From positions 1 to 64,000 of the forward strand of contig CAJYXO010000123.1 of the NCBI GenBank assembly GCA_913778765.1: 64,000 nucleotides of DNA, given 5' to 3'. Positions 15,354 to 23,868 of this stretch are shown in pieces. The first letter of the stretch is position 1, and each line of letters begins with the position of its first letter. The DNA is from an uncultured Massilia sp. (GTDB lineage: Bacteria > Pseudomonadota > Gammaproteobacteria > Burkholderiales > Burkholderiaceae_D). The notes beneath the pieces are model-generated. The model had not been told where the DNA came from, did no database searches, and saw nothing but the letters and a program-made list of their open reading frames with translations. The translations under genes and the position numbers were made by a program.

Positions 15354-15512
15354 AAAGCAATTTTTTCCGGCAGTCAACTCTTTCGAACCATGCGCGCCGA
15401 CACCCGCGTGGCCGGGTGTGAAGAAAAGCGTCAACCGCAAAGCAATCTTTTTCGGCAGTCAACTATTTCGAATTGATGCGTGCCGACACCCGGGAGGCCG
15501 GGTGTGGAGAAA
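15354..15512. repeat. Two-copy ~74-base direct repeat (85-base period), each with a hairpin
   Basis: Copies at 15354-15427 and 15439-15512 share AAAGCAAT...CGGCAGTCAACT.TTTCGAA and GCCGACACCCG...GGCCGGGTGTG. Each contains the inverted repeat ACACCCG / CGGGTGT. They fill most of the 365-base gap between the 3' end of the GGDEF gene and the lyase start; no gene was seen in that gap. The hairpins may end the GGDEF transcript, or the unit may be a duplicated REP-like element. Confidence 0.7.
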
Positions 15513-15586
15513 CGCCGCAGCCGGTTGGCGCGGAGGAGGCAGGCGGGCAGGCAGGCCGGCAGGCGCAGGGCGCGCGGCCGGAGATC

Positions 15587-17686
15587 TCAGGCGGGGATGG
15601 GCGCGGGAACGCGTGCGTCCGCGGCCGCCGGCGCGTTTTCCGGCACATGGTGCGGGGCCTCGTCGCAGCGGATGCAGGGCAGGTCGACCAGGCCGTCGTG
15701 GGCGGCCTGGCCGAGGTCCTGCTCCATCGCCGCCAGCGCCTTCGCGGTCAGTGCCTGCGGACCGCATACGCCATGCGCGCGATTCCGTCCGCCGGCTTTC
15801 GACAGGTAGAGCGCCAGGTCGGCCAGGTGCACCTGCCGTTCCCAGCCCAGCTGCGCACCGTCGCACCGCATCGGCCACATGGCAAAGCCGACCGAGACCG
15901 AGGTCGCGATCGACAGCTCGCCCGATACCACCGGCGTCGCGTGGACCGCATGCAGCAGGCGGCGCGCGAAGGCGCAGGCTTCGACGTCGTCGATGTCCGG
16001 CACGAACACGAGGAATTCCTCGCCGCCCCAGCGCATCAAGAGGTCGTCGCCGCGCACGCTGTCGGCCAGCCTGGCGGCGACGGCTTTCAGGACGTCGTCG
16101 CCGACCGCGTGGCCCCAGGTGTCGTTGACCGACTTGAAGCGGTCGATGTCCATCAGGAAGAAGGCGCCCATGCGCGCGTCGGAGCCGGCCGTGGGCGTGC
16201 CGAACAGGCCGGCGGCGCGCTGGTAGAAGTAGTTCCTGTTGCGCAGGCCGGTGAGGGCGTCGGAGGTGCTCTGTTCGTAGAGCGTGGTATTCATTTCGCG
16301 CAGCGAGCGGTTCGACACGCGGATGCGGTGGTACAGCAGCGCCGTCACGACGGCGCCGGCCGCGCACACGATGGACAGCAGCCACCACAGCGTCTTCAGC
16401 TTGCGTTCCTGTTCGAGCGCGCGCTGCTTGCCGGCGTTCTCGCGGTTCAGCGCCTCGTTCTCGCTGGCCTGCTTCTGGATCTCGGCGGCCGCGATCACCG
16501 ATTCGCGCGCCAGCTCCTTGTCGCGGCGCGACAGCGCGAGCAGGGTGCGGCCGGCGTCGTCGTAGACCTTCAGGGCGCCGTCGCGGTCGCCGGCCAGGGC
16601 CAGGGCGTGGCCGTAGTCGAGCAGCATGGGCACATAGCGTTCGTCGTCGCGGAACCAGGCGAGACCCTGCTGCGCGGCGCGCTCGCCCTGCGCCGCCTGG
16701 TGCAGGCGGATCTGCGCCAGGCCGAGCGTGAAGTCGGCGGCGGCCACGGTGTCGCGGTCCTGGCGCGCCGCCGCCATGGCGCGCGCATCCATGCTGAGGG
16801 CCTGGGCGCGGCCGACGTTCCCGGCGCGCATCTCGGCATCGGCCAGCTTGACCATCGCCGCCGGCAGGACTTCCTCGGCCTTGATGGTCCGCAGCAGGGC
16901 CACCGCGTCGCGCAGCGCGGCGCGCGAACGTTCGGCCTGGCCGGCGCGCACGGCGATTTCGCTGTCGGTGATGTAAGCGCGCGCCTGCTGGATCGGCAGG
17001 CCGCGCCGCCTGGCGAGCTGGCGCAGTTCGTCGACGCTGTCGAAGGCCGCCTTGAAGCGGCCGTGGGCGGCGAGCAGGTTAGCGCGGGCGCGCAGCGCCA
17101 TCAGCATGGCGTCGCGGTCGTCGGCTTCGCGTGCCAGCGCGAGCGCCTGTTCCACCAGCGGCAGGCCGGCTTCGAGTTCGCCGTCCTCGGCCGAGAACTG
17201 GGCCAGCGCCACCAGGGCGCGGGTGCGCACGTAGGCGTCGCCGGTGCCGGCGGCGATGTCGGCGGCCTGCCGGAACAGCCGGCGCGCGGTCGGCGTGTCG
17301 TGCATCTTCTTCGACAGGATGGTGGCGCGCTCCAGCAGGCCTTTCGCGACCAGCACGTCGTCCCGCTGTTCGCGGCCGAGTTGTTCGAGCTGGCTGGCGA
17401 GCTTCAGGCCTTCGCCGGATTCCTGCAGCCAGAATTCGGCGCTGGCCGCGACTTCGAGCGCCTGGCCGCGCTGGGCCGGGGTCAGGGGGGCGGTGGTGTC
17501 CTTCAGGCGTTCCAGCTCCTGCAGGGCGGTGCGCGGCTGCAGGTAGGCGGCGGCGCGCAGGGCCAGGATCTGCTGGGCAAAGCCGGCGCCGGCCTGCAAG
17601 GGTGCGGGCGCCGTCGTGGCCACCGATGCCGTGCATGCCGCCCACGCCGCCATGGCGATCAGGGTGCGCTTTGCGCCTGAAAACAT
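15587..17686 (-). CDS. TPR-sensor diguanylate cyclase (GGDEF)
   Basis: 699 residues. Start ATG 17686 chosen for GGGGAG 8 bases upstream; ATG 17713 is possible. Signal-like N-terminus (TLIAMAAWAACTASVA), then ~380 residues of helical TPR-like repeats predicted periplasmic, a coiled coil (NRENAGKQRALEQERKLK), one TM segment (TLWWLLSIVCAAGAVVTALLY), then a GGDEF domain. The active site reads R-W-G-G-E-E-F, and an RxxD inhibitory site (RGDD) lies exactly five residues before it, so c-di-GMP synthesis with product inhibition is expected. It lies between two polysaccharide-utilisation clusters and is divergent from the GH30 gene, so it may link sugar sensing to biofilm control; that is inference. 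Confidence 0.9.
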   Translation of the reverse strand: MFSGAKRTLIAMAAWAACTASVATTAPAPLQAGAGFAQQILALRAAAYLQPRTALQELERLKDTTAPLTPAQRGQALEVAASAEFWLQESGEGLKLASQLEQLGREQRDDVLVAKGLLERATILSKKMHDTPTARRLFRQAADIAAGTGDAYVRTRALVALAQFSAEDGELEAGLPLVEQALALAREADDRDAMLMALRARANLLAAHGRFKAAFDSVDELRQLARRRGLPIQQARAYITDSEIAVRAGQAERSRAALRDAVALLRTIKAEEVLPAAMVKLADAEMRAGNVGRAQALSMDARAMAAARQDRDTVAAADFTLGLAQIRLHQAAQGERAAQQGLAWFRDDERYVPMLLDYGHALALAGDRDGALKVYDDAGRTLLALSRRDKELARESVIAAAEIQKQASENEALNRENAGKQRALEQERKLKTLWWLLSIVCAAGAVVTALLYHRIRVSNRSLREMNTTLYEQSTSDALTGLRNRNYFYQRAAGLFGTPTAGSDARMGAFFLMDIDRFKSVNDTWGHAVGDDVLKAVAARLADSVRGDDLLMRWGGEEFLVFVPDIDDVEACAFARRLLHAVHATPVVSGELSIATSVSVGFAMWPMRCDGAQLGWERQVHLADLALYLSKAGGRNRAHGVCGPQALTAKALAAMEQDLGQAAHDGLVDLPCIRCDEAPHHVPENAPAAADARVPAPIPA

Positions 17687-17805
17687 AGAACTCCCCAAAC
17701 GTAAGGACACCATTGTATCCGTACGGAAATTTCCTGGTGGGAAAATGTGAACTGTTACGATGTATTCAAGCAACAGTTCAACATCTATTGCTGAGTCAGA
17801 CCGCT

Positions 17806-17864
17806 TTGACAGCGCAGAAATTCCGCTGATATAGTTGCAGTCAATAATTTGGCAACGTTTCCAA
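17806..17864 (+). promoter_or_regulatory. Promoter with LacI-type operator for the first GH30 gene
   Basis: -35 TTGACA (17806-17811), 18-base spacer, -10 TATAGT (17830-17835), then 13 bases later the near-perfect palindrome TTGGCAACGTTTCCAA (17849-17864, centre AACGTT). The operator sits just downstream of the expected transcription start, a position suited to repression. The layout is the same as at 19405-19463. The divergent GGDEF gene shares this 225-base intergenic region. Confidence 0.75.
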
Positions 17865-17911
17865 TTCCGCCGAAGCGCTGCCTGGACAATGACGATGAGG
17901 AGATGCCGACG

Positions 17912-19369
17912 ATGTCGATCACACAGGAAATGCGCCGTCTCGGCGCGCTGGCCGCGCTGCTGGCGGCGGCAGGCCCGGGGGCCATGGCCGCGACCACGGT
18001 CCAGAGCTGGATCACCAGCGGCGACCGCAGCCAGCTGCTCACGCCCCAGGCCGACGCCCGCTTCAGCGACGCGATGGTCAAGATGGCGGCGGACACGCCG
18101 GTGATCGTCATCGATCCCGCCACCCGCTACCAGCGGATCGCTGGCTTCGGCGCGGCCATCACCGATGCCTCGGCTTACCTGATCCAGCAGCGCATGTCGG
18201 CGCCCCAGCGGGAAAGCCTGCTGCGCGAGCTGTTCGGGCGCGGCGAAGTGAAGGACGCCGGGCAGGGCATCGGCCTGTCCTTCACCCGCCTGACCATCGG
18301 CGCCTCGGACTTCTCGCGCAGCCACTACAGCTTCGACGACATGCCGCCCGGCCAGACCGACCCGCAGCTCAAGCACTTCTCGATCGACGCCCAGCGCGAC
18401 ACCGTGCTGCCGACCGTGAAGGCGGCGCTGGCGATCAACCCGCAATTGAAGGTGATGGCCTCGCCCTGGAGCGCGCCGGGCTGGATGAAAAGCGGCGACA
18501 GCCTGATCCAGGGCACGCTGAGGCCCGAAGCCTTCGACGTGTATGCCCGCTACCTGAACCGCTATGTCGACGCGATGAAGCGCGAAGGCGTGACGATTTC
18601 CGCGCTGACCCTGCAGAACGAGCCGCACTTCGAGCCCGGCGATTATCCCGGCATGCGCGTCGATCCGGCCAAGCGCGCGGCGTTCATCGGCGGCCACCTC
18701 GGGCCCTTGCTGGCGCGCGCGAATCCGGGCACGGCGATCTTCGACTGGGACCATAACTGGGACGAGCCGGATTCGCCGGCCACCGTGCTGGCCGACCCGC
18801 GGGCCGCGCGCTATGTCAGCGGGATCGCCTGGCACTGCTATGCCGGCAAATCCGATGTGCAGGGCAAGCTGCACGACAAATTCCCCGCCAAGGACACCTG
18901 GTTCACCGAGTGCTCGGGCGGCCGCTGGTCGCCGGACTGGGCCAAGAACCTGCAGTACTTCACCAAGACCCTGGTGATCGACACCACGCGCGGCTGGGCG
19001 CGGGGCGTGCTGTTCTGGAACCTGGCGCTGGACGAGAACGACAGCCCGCACCTGGGCGGCTGCAAGGATTGCCGCGGCGTCGTCACCATCGATTCGCGCA
19101 GCGGCGCCGTCAGTCGCAACGTCGAGTATTACGCGCTGGCGCACGCCAGCCGCTTCGTGCTGCCGGGCGCGGTCCGGATCGGCTCCAGCGAAGAGGCGAA
19201 CGGTATCGCCAACGTCGCCTTCCGCAATCCGGACGGCAGCATCGCGCTGCTGGTCGCGAACGGCGCCGCCCAGGCCCGGACCTTCGCGGTCAAGGTCGGC
19301 AAGCAGTCCTTCCGCTATGCGCTGCCGGCGTCCAGCGTCGCCACCTTGCGCTGGAAGATGCCGGAGTAA
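17912..19369 (+). CDS. GH30-family glycosidase (endo-beta-glucanase/glucosylceramidase-like)
   Basis: 485 residues from ATG 17912, set by GAGGAG 9 bases upstream; ATG 17903 directly abuts that site. Sec signal peptide LGALAALLAAAGPGAMA-A. GH30 features: Y-Q-R-I-A-G-F-G-A-A-I-T-D-A, ASPWSAPGWMK, acid/base Glu in T-L-Q-N-E-P-H-F, nucleophile Glu in F-T-E-C-S-G-G, and the C-terminal beta-domain. Family substrates include beta-1,6-glucan, glucosylceramide and xylans; GFGAAITDA and SPWSAPGWMK are closest in style to GH30 beta-1,6-glucanases. Regulated by the operator at 17849. The GH30 at 22329 is a divergent paralogue. Confidence 0.9.
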   Translation: MSITQEMRRLGALAALLAAAGPGAMAATTVQSWITSGDRSQLLTPQADARFSDAMVKMAADTPVIVIDPATRYQRIAGFGAAITDASAYLIQQRMSAPQRESLLRELFGRGEVKDAGQGIGLSFTRLTIGASDFSRSHYSFDDMPPGQTDPQLKHFSIDAQRDTVLPTVKAALAINPQLKVMASPWSAPGWMKSGDSLIQGTLRPEAFDVYARYLNRYVDAMKREGVTISALTLQNEPHFEPGDYPGMRVDPAKRAAFIGGHLGPLLARANPGTAIFDWDHNWDEPDSPATVLADPRAARYVSGIAWHCYAGKSDVQGKLHDKFPAKDTWFTECSGGRWSPDWAKNLQYFTKTLVIDTTRGWARGVLFWNLALDENDSPHLGGCKDCRGVVTIDSRSGAVSRNVEYYALAHASRFVLPGAVRIGSSEEANGIANVAFRNPDGSIALLVANGAAQARTFAVKVGKQSFRYALPASSVATLRWKMPE

Positions 19370-19404
19370 ACCACTGAATCTGTTGCGCACACGCACCTGC
19401 TCTA

Positions 19405-19463
19405 TTGACATTGAATTTCGCGCAAGCCGATAATGTGTTGACAGCGTTTGGCAACGTTTCCAT
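19405..19463 (+). promoter_or_regulatory. Promoter with LacI-type operator for the TonB receptor gene
   Basis: -35 TTGACA (19405-19410), 18-base spacer, -10 GATAAT (19429-19434), then after 13 bases the operator TTGGCAACGTTTCCAT (19448-19463). Spacing is identical to the promoter at 17806. The expected transcript start, about 19441, lies 170 bases before the gene, leaving a leader that contains a hairpin terminator and a further operator. Confidence 0.75.
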
Positions 19464-19500
19464 CAGCGGCCAAACACTGAAAGACCACGCCGAACCTTGT

Positions 19501-19546
19501 AAACGGAGGCGCCGGGCCATGCCGACATGGCCGCGTCTCCGTTTTT
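19501..19546 (+). terminator. Hairpin terminator in the leader of the TonB receptor gene
   Basis: AAACGGAGGCGC pairs with GCGTCTCCGTTT (one wobble/mismatch), with an inner stem GGCCATG / CATGGCC, followed by a short T-run. It lies downstream of the promoter at 19405 and upstream of the gene at 19612. It either stops read-through from the upstream GH30 gene or acts as an attenuator within the receptor leader. Confidence 0.65.
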
Positions 19547-19557
19547 AAGGCCCCGAT

Positions 19558-19573
19558 TTGGCAACGTTTCCAA
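19558..19573 (+). promoter_or_regulatory. Third LacI-type operator copy
   Basis: TTGGCAACGTTTCCAA, identical to the site at 17849. It lies 110 bases centre-to-centre from the operator at 19448 and 38 bases before the receptor start. No promoter boxes sit in front of it, so it may act by DNA looping with 19448 or as a roadblock. Confidence 0.75.
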
Positions 19574-19611
19574 CTTCGCTGATCATAAAAATACATTCAG
19601 GAGACAAGAAC

Positions 19612-22311
19612 ATGGCTCATCCAGGCAAGGCCCGCCACGCCCATCCGCTGTCCATCACGCCGATCGCCGCGGCCTGCGCCGCGCTGCTGTGGGGCAGCGC
19701 CGCCGCCCAGGAGGGTGCGCCCTCGCAGGTGGTCGTGACCGGCATCCGCGGCAGTATCGAAAGCTCGATCGCCATCAAGAAGGACTCGGACAACATCGTC
19801 GAAGCGATCACCGCGGAAGACATCGGCAAGCTGCCGGACACCTCGATCGCCGAATCGATCGCGCGCCTGCCGGGCCTGACCGCCCAGCGCGTGGCCGGCC
19901 GCGCCCAGGTGATCTCGCTGCGCGGCCTGGCGCCCGACTTCGGCGTGACCCTGCTGAATGGCCGCGAACAAACCTCGACCAGCAACGACCGCAGCGCCGA
20001 ATTCGACCAGTATCCGTCCGAGCTGCTGGGCGGCGTGACCGTGTACAAGACCCCGGATGCGTCGATGACGGCGGCCGGCCTGTCCGGCACCATCGACCTG
20101 CGCGCCGTGCGTCCGCTGGACCGCCGCGGCCGCACCATTGCCTTCAACGTGCGCGGCGAGCATAACGGCAACGGCAAGCTGAACAGCGGCTGGTCGGACA
20201 ACGGCGGCCGCGTCTCGGTGTCCTATATCGACCAGTACCTGAACAATACCCTGGGCTTCGCGATCGGCTATGCCCACCTGGATTCGCCGGGCCAGCAGAA
20301 GGAATACAAGTCCTGGTGGTGGGGCGACCAGAACAACCTGCCGCCGGGGAACGAGGACGTGGTGGGCCTGAAGGGCGCCGAAGTCACGGCCACTTCGCGC
20401 AAGCAGGTACGCGACGGCCTGATGGCGGTGATCGACTACAAGCCGAACCGCGACGTGCGCTCGACCGTCGACCTGTACTACTCGCAGTTCGACCAGAAGG
20501 AAATCATGCGCGGCATGATGTGGAACTCGCACCAGTGGAGCGACGTCACCTACAGCAACCCGCAGATCCAGACCATCGGCGGCACCCGCCTGCTGACCGG
20601 CGGCGCGCTGGTGAACCTGGAGCCGATCGTCCGCAACGACTACAACGCGCGCAAGGACAACCTGTTCGCGGGCGGCTGGAACACCAACCTCAAGCTGGCC
20701 AACCGCTGGAGCGCGGACGGCGACCTGTCGTATTCCTCGGCCAAGCGCAAGGAGACGACCTCCGAGACCTACGCCGGCCTGGGCCCGGCCGGCTCCCACG
20801 TCACCGACAACAACTTCCAGTTCCAGATCCCGGTGGGCGCCGGCCTGCCGCGCTTCACCCCGAGCGTCGACTTCACCAATCCGGCCATCATCAAGCTGAC
20901 CGACGTCGGCGGCTGGGGCCACGACGCCACCATGCACCACCCGATCGTCGAGGACACCCTGGGCGCCGTCAAGCTGGGCGTGAAGCGCGAGCTGGACGGC
21001 TTCCTGCACGACTTCCAGGCCGGCCTGAATTACTCGAAGCGCGAGAAGACCCACGAAGACGTGTCGCAGCTGTACGCGCTGAAGAACAACCGCGCGATCA
21101 CCACGGTGGACCCGAGCCTGATCCAGCCGACCACCTCGCTGGCCTGGGCCGGCATCCCGGGCGTGCTGAGCTTCGACCCGATCGCCGCCATCGACCGCTA
21201 TTACGACAAGATGCCGGTCGATACCGACGTCGCCCAGCAGGACTGGGGCGTCACCGAGAAGCAGTCGATCGGCTACGTCCGCCTCGGCATCGATACCCAG
21301 CTGGGCAACGTGCCGGTGCGCGGCAACGCCGGCGTCCAGTACGTGCACGTGAACCAGCAGGCGGTCGGCAAGGCCGTCAACAACGGCGTCATCACCGACA
21401 TCGCCGGCGGCGCTTCCTACAACGACGTACTGCCCAGCCTGAACCTGAACTTCGACCTCGGCAACTACCTCGGCGACACCTACCTGCGCTTCGGCGCCGC
21501 CAAGACCATGGCGCGTCCGCGCATGTCGGACATGCGCGCCGGTATCTCGGCCGGCGTCGACACCACCACCCGCATGTGGAACGGCAGCGGCGGCAATCCG
21601 AAGCTGGAGCCGTGGCGCGCGAACTCCTACGACCTCTCGCTCGAGCACTACATCGGCAAGGGCAGCTATGTGTCGGCGGCTTACTTCTTCAAGGACCTGA
21701 AGAGCTACATCTACAACCAGCAGCGCGAGTTCGACTACACCGGCTTCCCGAATTCGAGCGCCGTGGTCCCGCTGCAGAGCATCGGCACGATCAACCAGCC
21801 GGCCAACGGCCAGGGCGGCTTCGTGCGCGGCATCGAGCTGACCGCCTCGATGCAGCTGAACATGCTGTGGAACCGCCTGGACGGCTTCGGCATCCAGGCC
21901 AGCGCCTCCGGCACCGAAAGCTCGATCCACCCGAATGGTCCGGGCACCACGGAAAAGCTGCCGGGCCTGTCGGGCGTGGTGGCCAACCTGACCGCGTTCT
22001 ATGAAAAGAACGGCTTCTCGGCGCGTGTCTCGGAACGCTACCGCTCGGCCTTCCGCGGCGAAGTCACCGGCCTGTTCGCCCAGCGCGCCTTCAGCGAGAT
22101 CCGCGCCGAACGCCAGATCGACGTGCAGATCGGCTACGAGTTCCAGGAAGGCCGCTTCAAGAACCTGGGCCTGCTGCTGCAGGCGAACAACCTGCATAAC
22201 CAGCCTTACCAGACCATGCAGGGCAGCCCGTTCTCGAGCGGCGCCTATGCGCCGGAGCGCTACACGACCTACGGCCGCCAGATCCTGTTCGGCCTGAATT
22301 ACAAGCTGTAA
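19612..22311 (+). CDS. TonB-dependent receptor (Xanthomonas/Caulobacter carbohydrate type)
   Basis: 899 residues from ATG 19612, with CAGGAGAC upstream. Signal peptide AAACAALLWGSAAAQ. Plug: VVVTGIRGSIESSIAIKK and EDIGKLPDTSIAESIARLPG, the hallmark of the TIGR01782-type receptors used for sugar import by Xanthomonas and Caulobacter. Then LRGLAPDFGVTLLNGREQTS and barrel strands to a terminal hydrophobic YKL. It should import the oligosaccharides made by the flanking GH30 enzymes. The next GH30 gene starts 17 bases after its stop, so the two are co-transcribed. Controlled by operators at 19448 and 19558. Confidence 0.93.
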   Translation: MAHPGKARHAHPLSITPIAAACAALLWGSAAAQEGAPSQVVVTGIRGSIESSIAIKKDSDNIVEAITAEDIGKLPDTSIAESIARLPGLTAQRVAGRAQVISLRGLAPDFGVTLLNGREQTSTSNDRSAEFDQYPSELLGGVTVYKTPDASMTAAGLSGTIDLRAVRPLDRRGRTIAFNVRGEHNGNGKLNSGWSDNGGRVSVSYIDQYLNNTLGFAIGYAHLDSPGQQKEYKSWWWGDQNNLPPGNEDVVGLKGAEVTATSRKQVRDGLMAVIDYKPNRDVRSTVDLYYSQFDQKEIMRGMMWNSHQWSDVTYSNPQIQTIGGTRLLTGGALVNLEPIVRNDYNARKDNLFAGGWNTNLKLANRWSADGDLSYSSAKRKETTSETYAGLGPAGSHVTDNNFQFQIPVGAGLPRFTPSVDFTNPAIIKLTDVGGWGHDATMHHPIVEDTLGAVKLGVKRELDGFLHDFQAGLNYSKREKTHEDVSQLYALKNNRAITTVDPSLIQPTTSLAWAGIPGVLSFDPIAAIDRYYDKMPVDTDVAQQDWGVTEKQSIGYVRLGIDTQLGNVPVRGNAGVQYVHVNQQAVGKAVNNGVITDIAGGASYNDVLPSLNLNFDLGNYLGDTYLRFGAAKTMARPRMSDMRAGISAGVDTTTRMWNGSGGNPKLEPWRANSYDLSLEHYIGKGSYVSAAYFFKDLKSYIYNQQREFDYTGFPNSSAVVPLQSIGTINQPANGQGGFVRGIELTASMQLNMLWNRLDGFGIQASASGTESSIHPNGPGTTEKLPGLSGVVANLTAFYEKNGFSARVSERYRSAFRGEVTGLFAQRAFSEIRAERQIDVQIGYEFQEGRFKNLGLLLQANNLHNQPYQTMQGSPFSSGAYAPERYTTYGRQILFGLNYKL

Positions 22312-22328
22312 GCAACCAGGAGACACGA

Positions 22329-23789
22329 GTGACGACAAAACGATACGCAATGCGCCTGCTGTGCGCGGCGCTGATGACCGCGGCCGGCGGCGCCGCCCTG
22401 GCGGCCAACGCCCCGCAAAGCCAGGCGCAGTGGCAGCTCTACACCACCGCCCAGGGCGCGGCCGAACGCTTCGCGCCGCAAACGCTGGGCGCGGCGCGCC
22501 CGGCCGGCCAGCCGATGGAGACGGAAATCGCGGTGTTCGTGGACACCCACCGCAGCTTCCAGGAAGTGTTCGGCTTCGGCGGCGCCATTACCGACGCCGC
22601 CGCCGAGACCTATGCCAGGCTGACCCCGGCCCAGCAGCAAGCCTTCCTGACCGCCTACTTCGATCCGAAGCAGGGCCTCGGCTACAGCGTGCTGCGCACC
22701 ACCATCCACAGCTCCGACTTCAGCAGCGGCAGCTACACCTATGTAAAGGATGGCGACCGTTCGCTGAACTCCTTCAGCATCGACCACGACCTGAAGTACC
22801 GCGTGCCGCTGCTGCGCCAGTCGCTGGCGGCGGGCAAGAGCAAGGGCACCGACATGCGCGTGTTCGCCTCGCCGTGGAGCGCGCCGGGCTGGATGAAGAC
22901 CAATGGCGACATGCTGCACGGCGGTTCGCTGCGGCCCGAATACCGCGACACCTGGGCCCAGTACATCGTCAAGTTCGTGAAGGCCTACGAAAAGGCCGGC
23001 ATCCCGCTGTGGGGCCTGTCGATCCAGAACGAGCCGATGGCCAAGCAGACCTGGGAATCGATGATCTACACGGCCGAGGACGAGACCCGCTTCCTCGGCG
23101 ACCACCTCGGCCCGGCCCTGAAAGCCGCCGGCATGCAGGACAAGAAGGTGATCGTGTGGGACCACAACCGCGACCTGCTGCCGCAGCGCGCCGCCCACAT
23201 CCTGGCCGACAAGAAGGCCCGTCCCTACATCTGGGGCGTGGGTTATCACTGGTACGAGACCTGGGCCAAGGGCGAGCCGATGCACCGCAACCTGGCCGCC
23301 GTCCACGAGGCCTGGCCGGACGTGCCGTTCCTGCTGACGGAATCGTCGATCGAGAAGTTCGACCCGGCGCAGATGCAGTCCTGGGCCAACGGCGAGCGTT
23401 ACGGCAGCGAGATCCTGGCCGACCTGAACGCCGGTTCGAGCGGCTGGGTGGACTGGAACATGCTGCTGGATGCGAAGGGCGGCCCGAACCACGTCGGTAA
23501 CTACTGCTTCGCGCTGCTGCATGCGAGCGACGACGGCCAGCTGATCTACACCCCCAGCTACGCCTACATGGGCCACTTCACCCGCTGGATCAAGCCGAAG
23601 GCGCGCCGCGTGAGCGCCGCCACCAGCCGCAGCACGCTGGACGCCACCGCCTTCCGCAATGCCGACGGCAGCCTGGCGGTGGTGGTGATGAACAAGACCG
23701 CACAGCCGCAGCGCTACCGCCTGATCGTCGACGGCGCCGAGGTGGCGGTCGACATCCCGGCGCACGCGATCCAGACCGCCGTCCGCTGA
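22329..23789 (+). CDS. GH30-family glycosidase, second paralogue
   Basis: 486 residues from GTG 22329, with AGGAG five bases upstream; ATG 22350 is a less likely start. Signal peptide LLCAALMTAAGGAALA-A. GH30 motifs: E-V-F-G-F-G-G-A-I-T-D-A, ASPWSAPGWMKTNG, acid/base Glu in S-I-Q-N-E-P-M-A, W-D-H-N-R-D, nucleophile Glu in L-L-T-E-S-S-I-E, and a C-terminal beta-sandwich (LAVVVMNKTAQPQRY). The protein differs considerably from the first GH30, so the two probably split endo- and exo-type steps on one beta-glucan. Located in the receptor operon and followed by its likely regulator. Confidence 0.9.
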   Translation: MTTKRYAMRLLCAALMTAAGGAALAANAPQSQAQWQLYTTAQGAAERFAPQTLGAARPAGQPMETEIAVFVDTHRSFQEVFGFGGAITDAAAETYARLTPAQQQAFLTAYFDPKQGLGYSVLRTTIHSSDFSSGSYTYVKDGDRSLNSFSIDHDLKYRVPLLRQSLAAGKSKGTDMRVFASPWSAPGWMKTNGDMLHGGSLRPEYRDTWAQYIVKFVKAYEKAGIPLWGLSIQNEPMAKQTWESMIYTAEDETRFLGDHLGPALKAAGMQDKKVIVWDHNRDLLPQRAAHILADKKARPYIWGVGYHWYETWAKGEPMHRNLAAVHEAWPDVPFLLTESSIEKFDPAQMQSWANGERYGSEILADLNAGSSGWVDWNMLLDAKGGPNHVGNYCFALLHASDDGQLIYTPSYAYMGHFTRWIKPKARRVSAATSRSTLDATAFRNADGSLAVVVMNKTAQPQRYRLIVDGAEVAVDIPAHAIQTAVR

Positions 23790-23868
23790 AAACCCGCCTG
23801 AAACGCGGCTGAAAACCTCCACTGCCGGCCCGGCTTGCAGTATGCTTGGGCCGGGGAGGGGAAACGCA

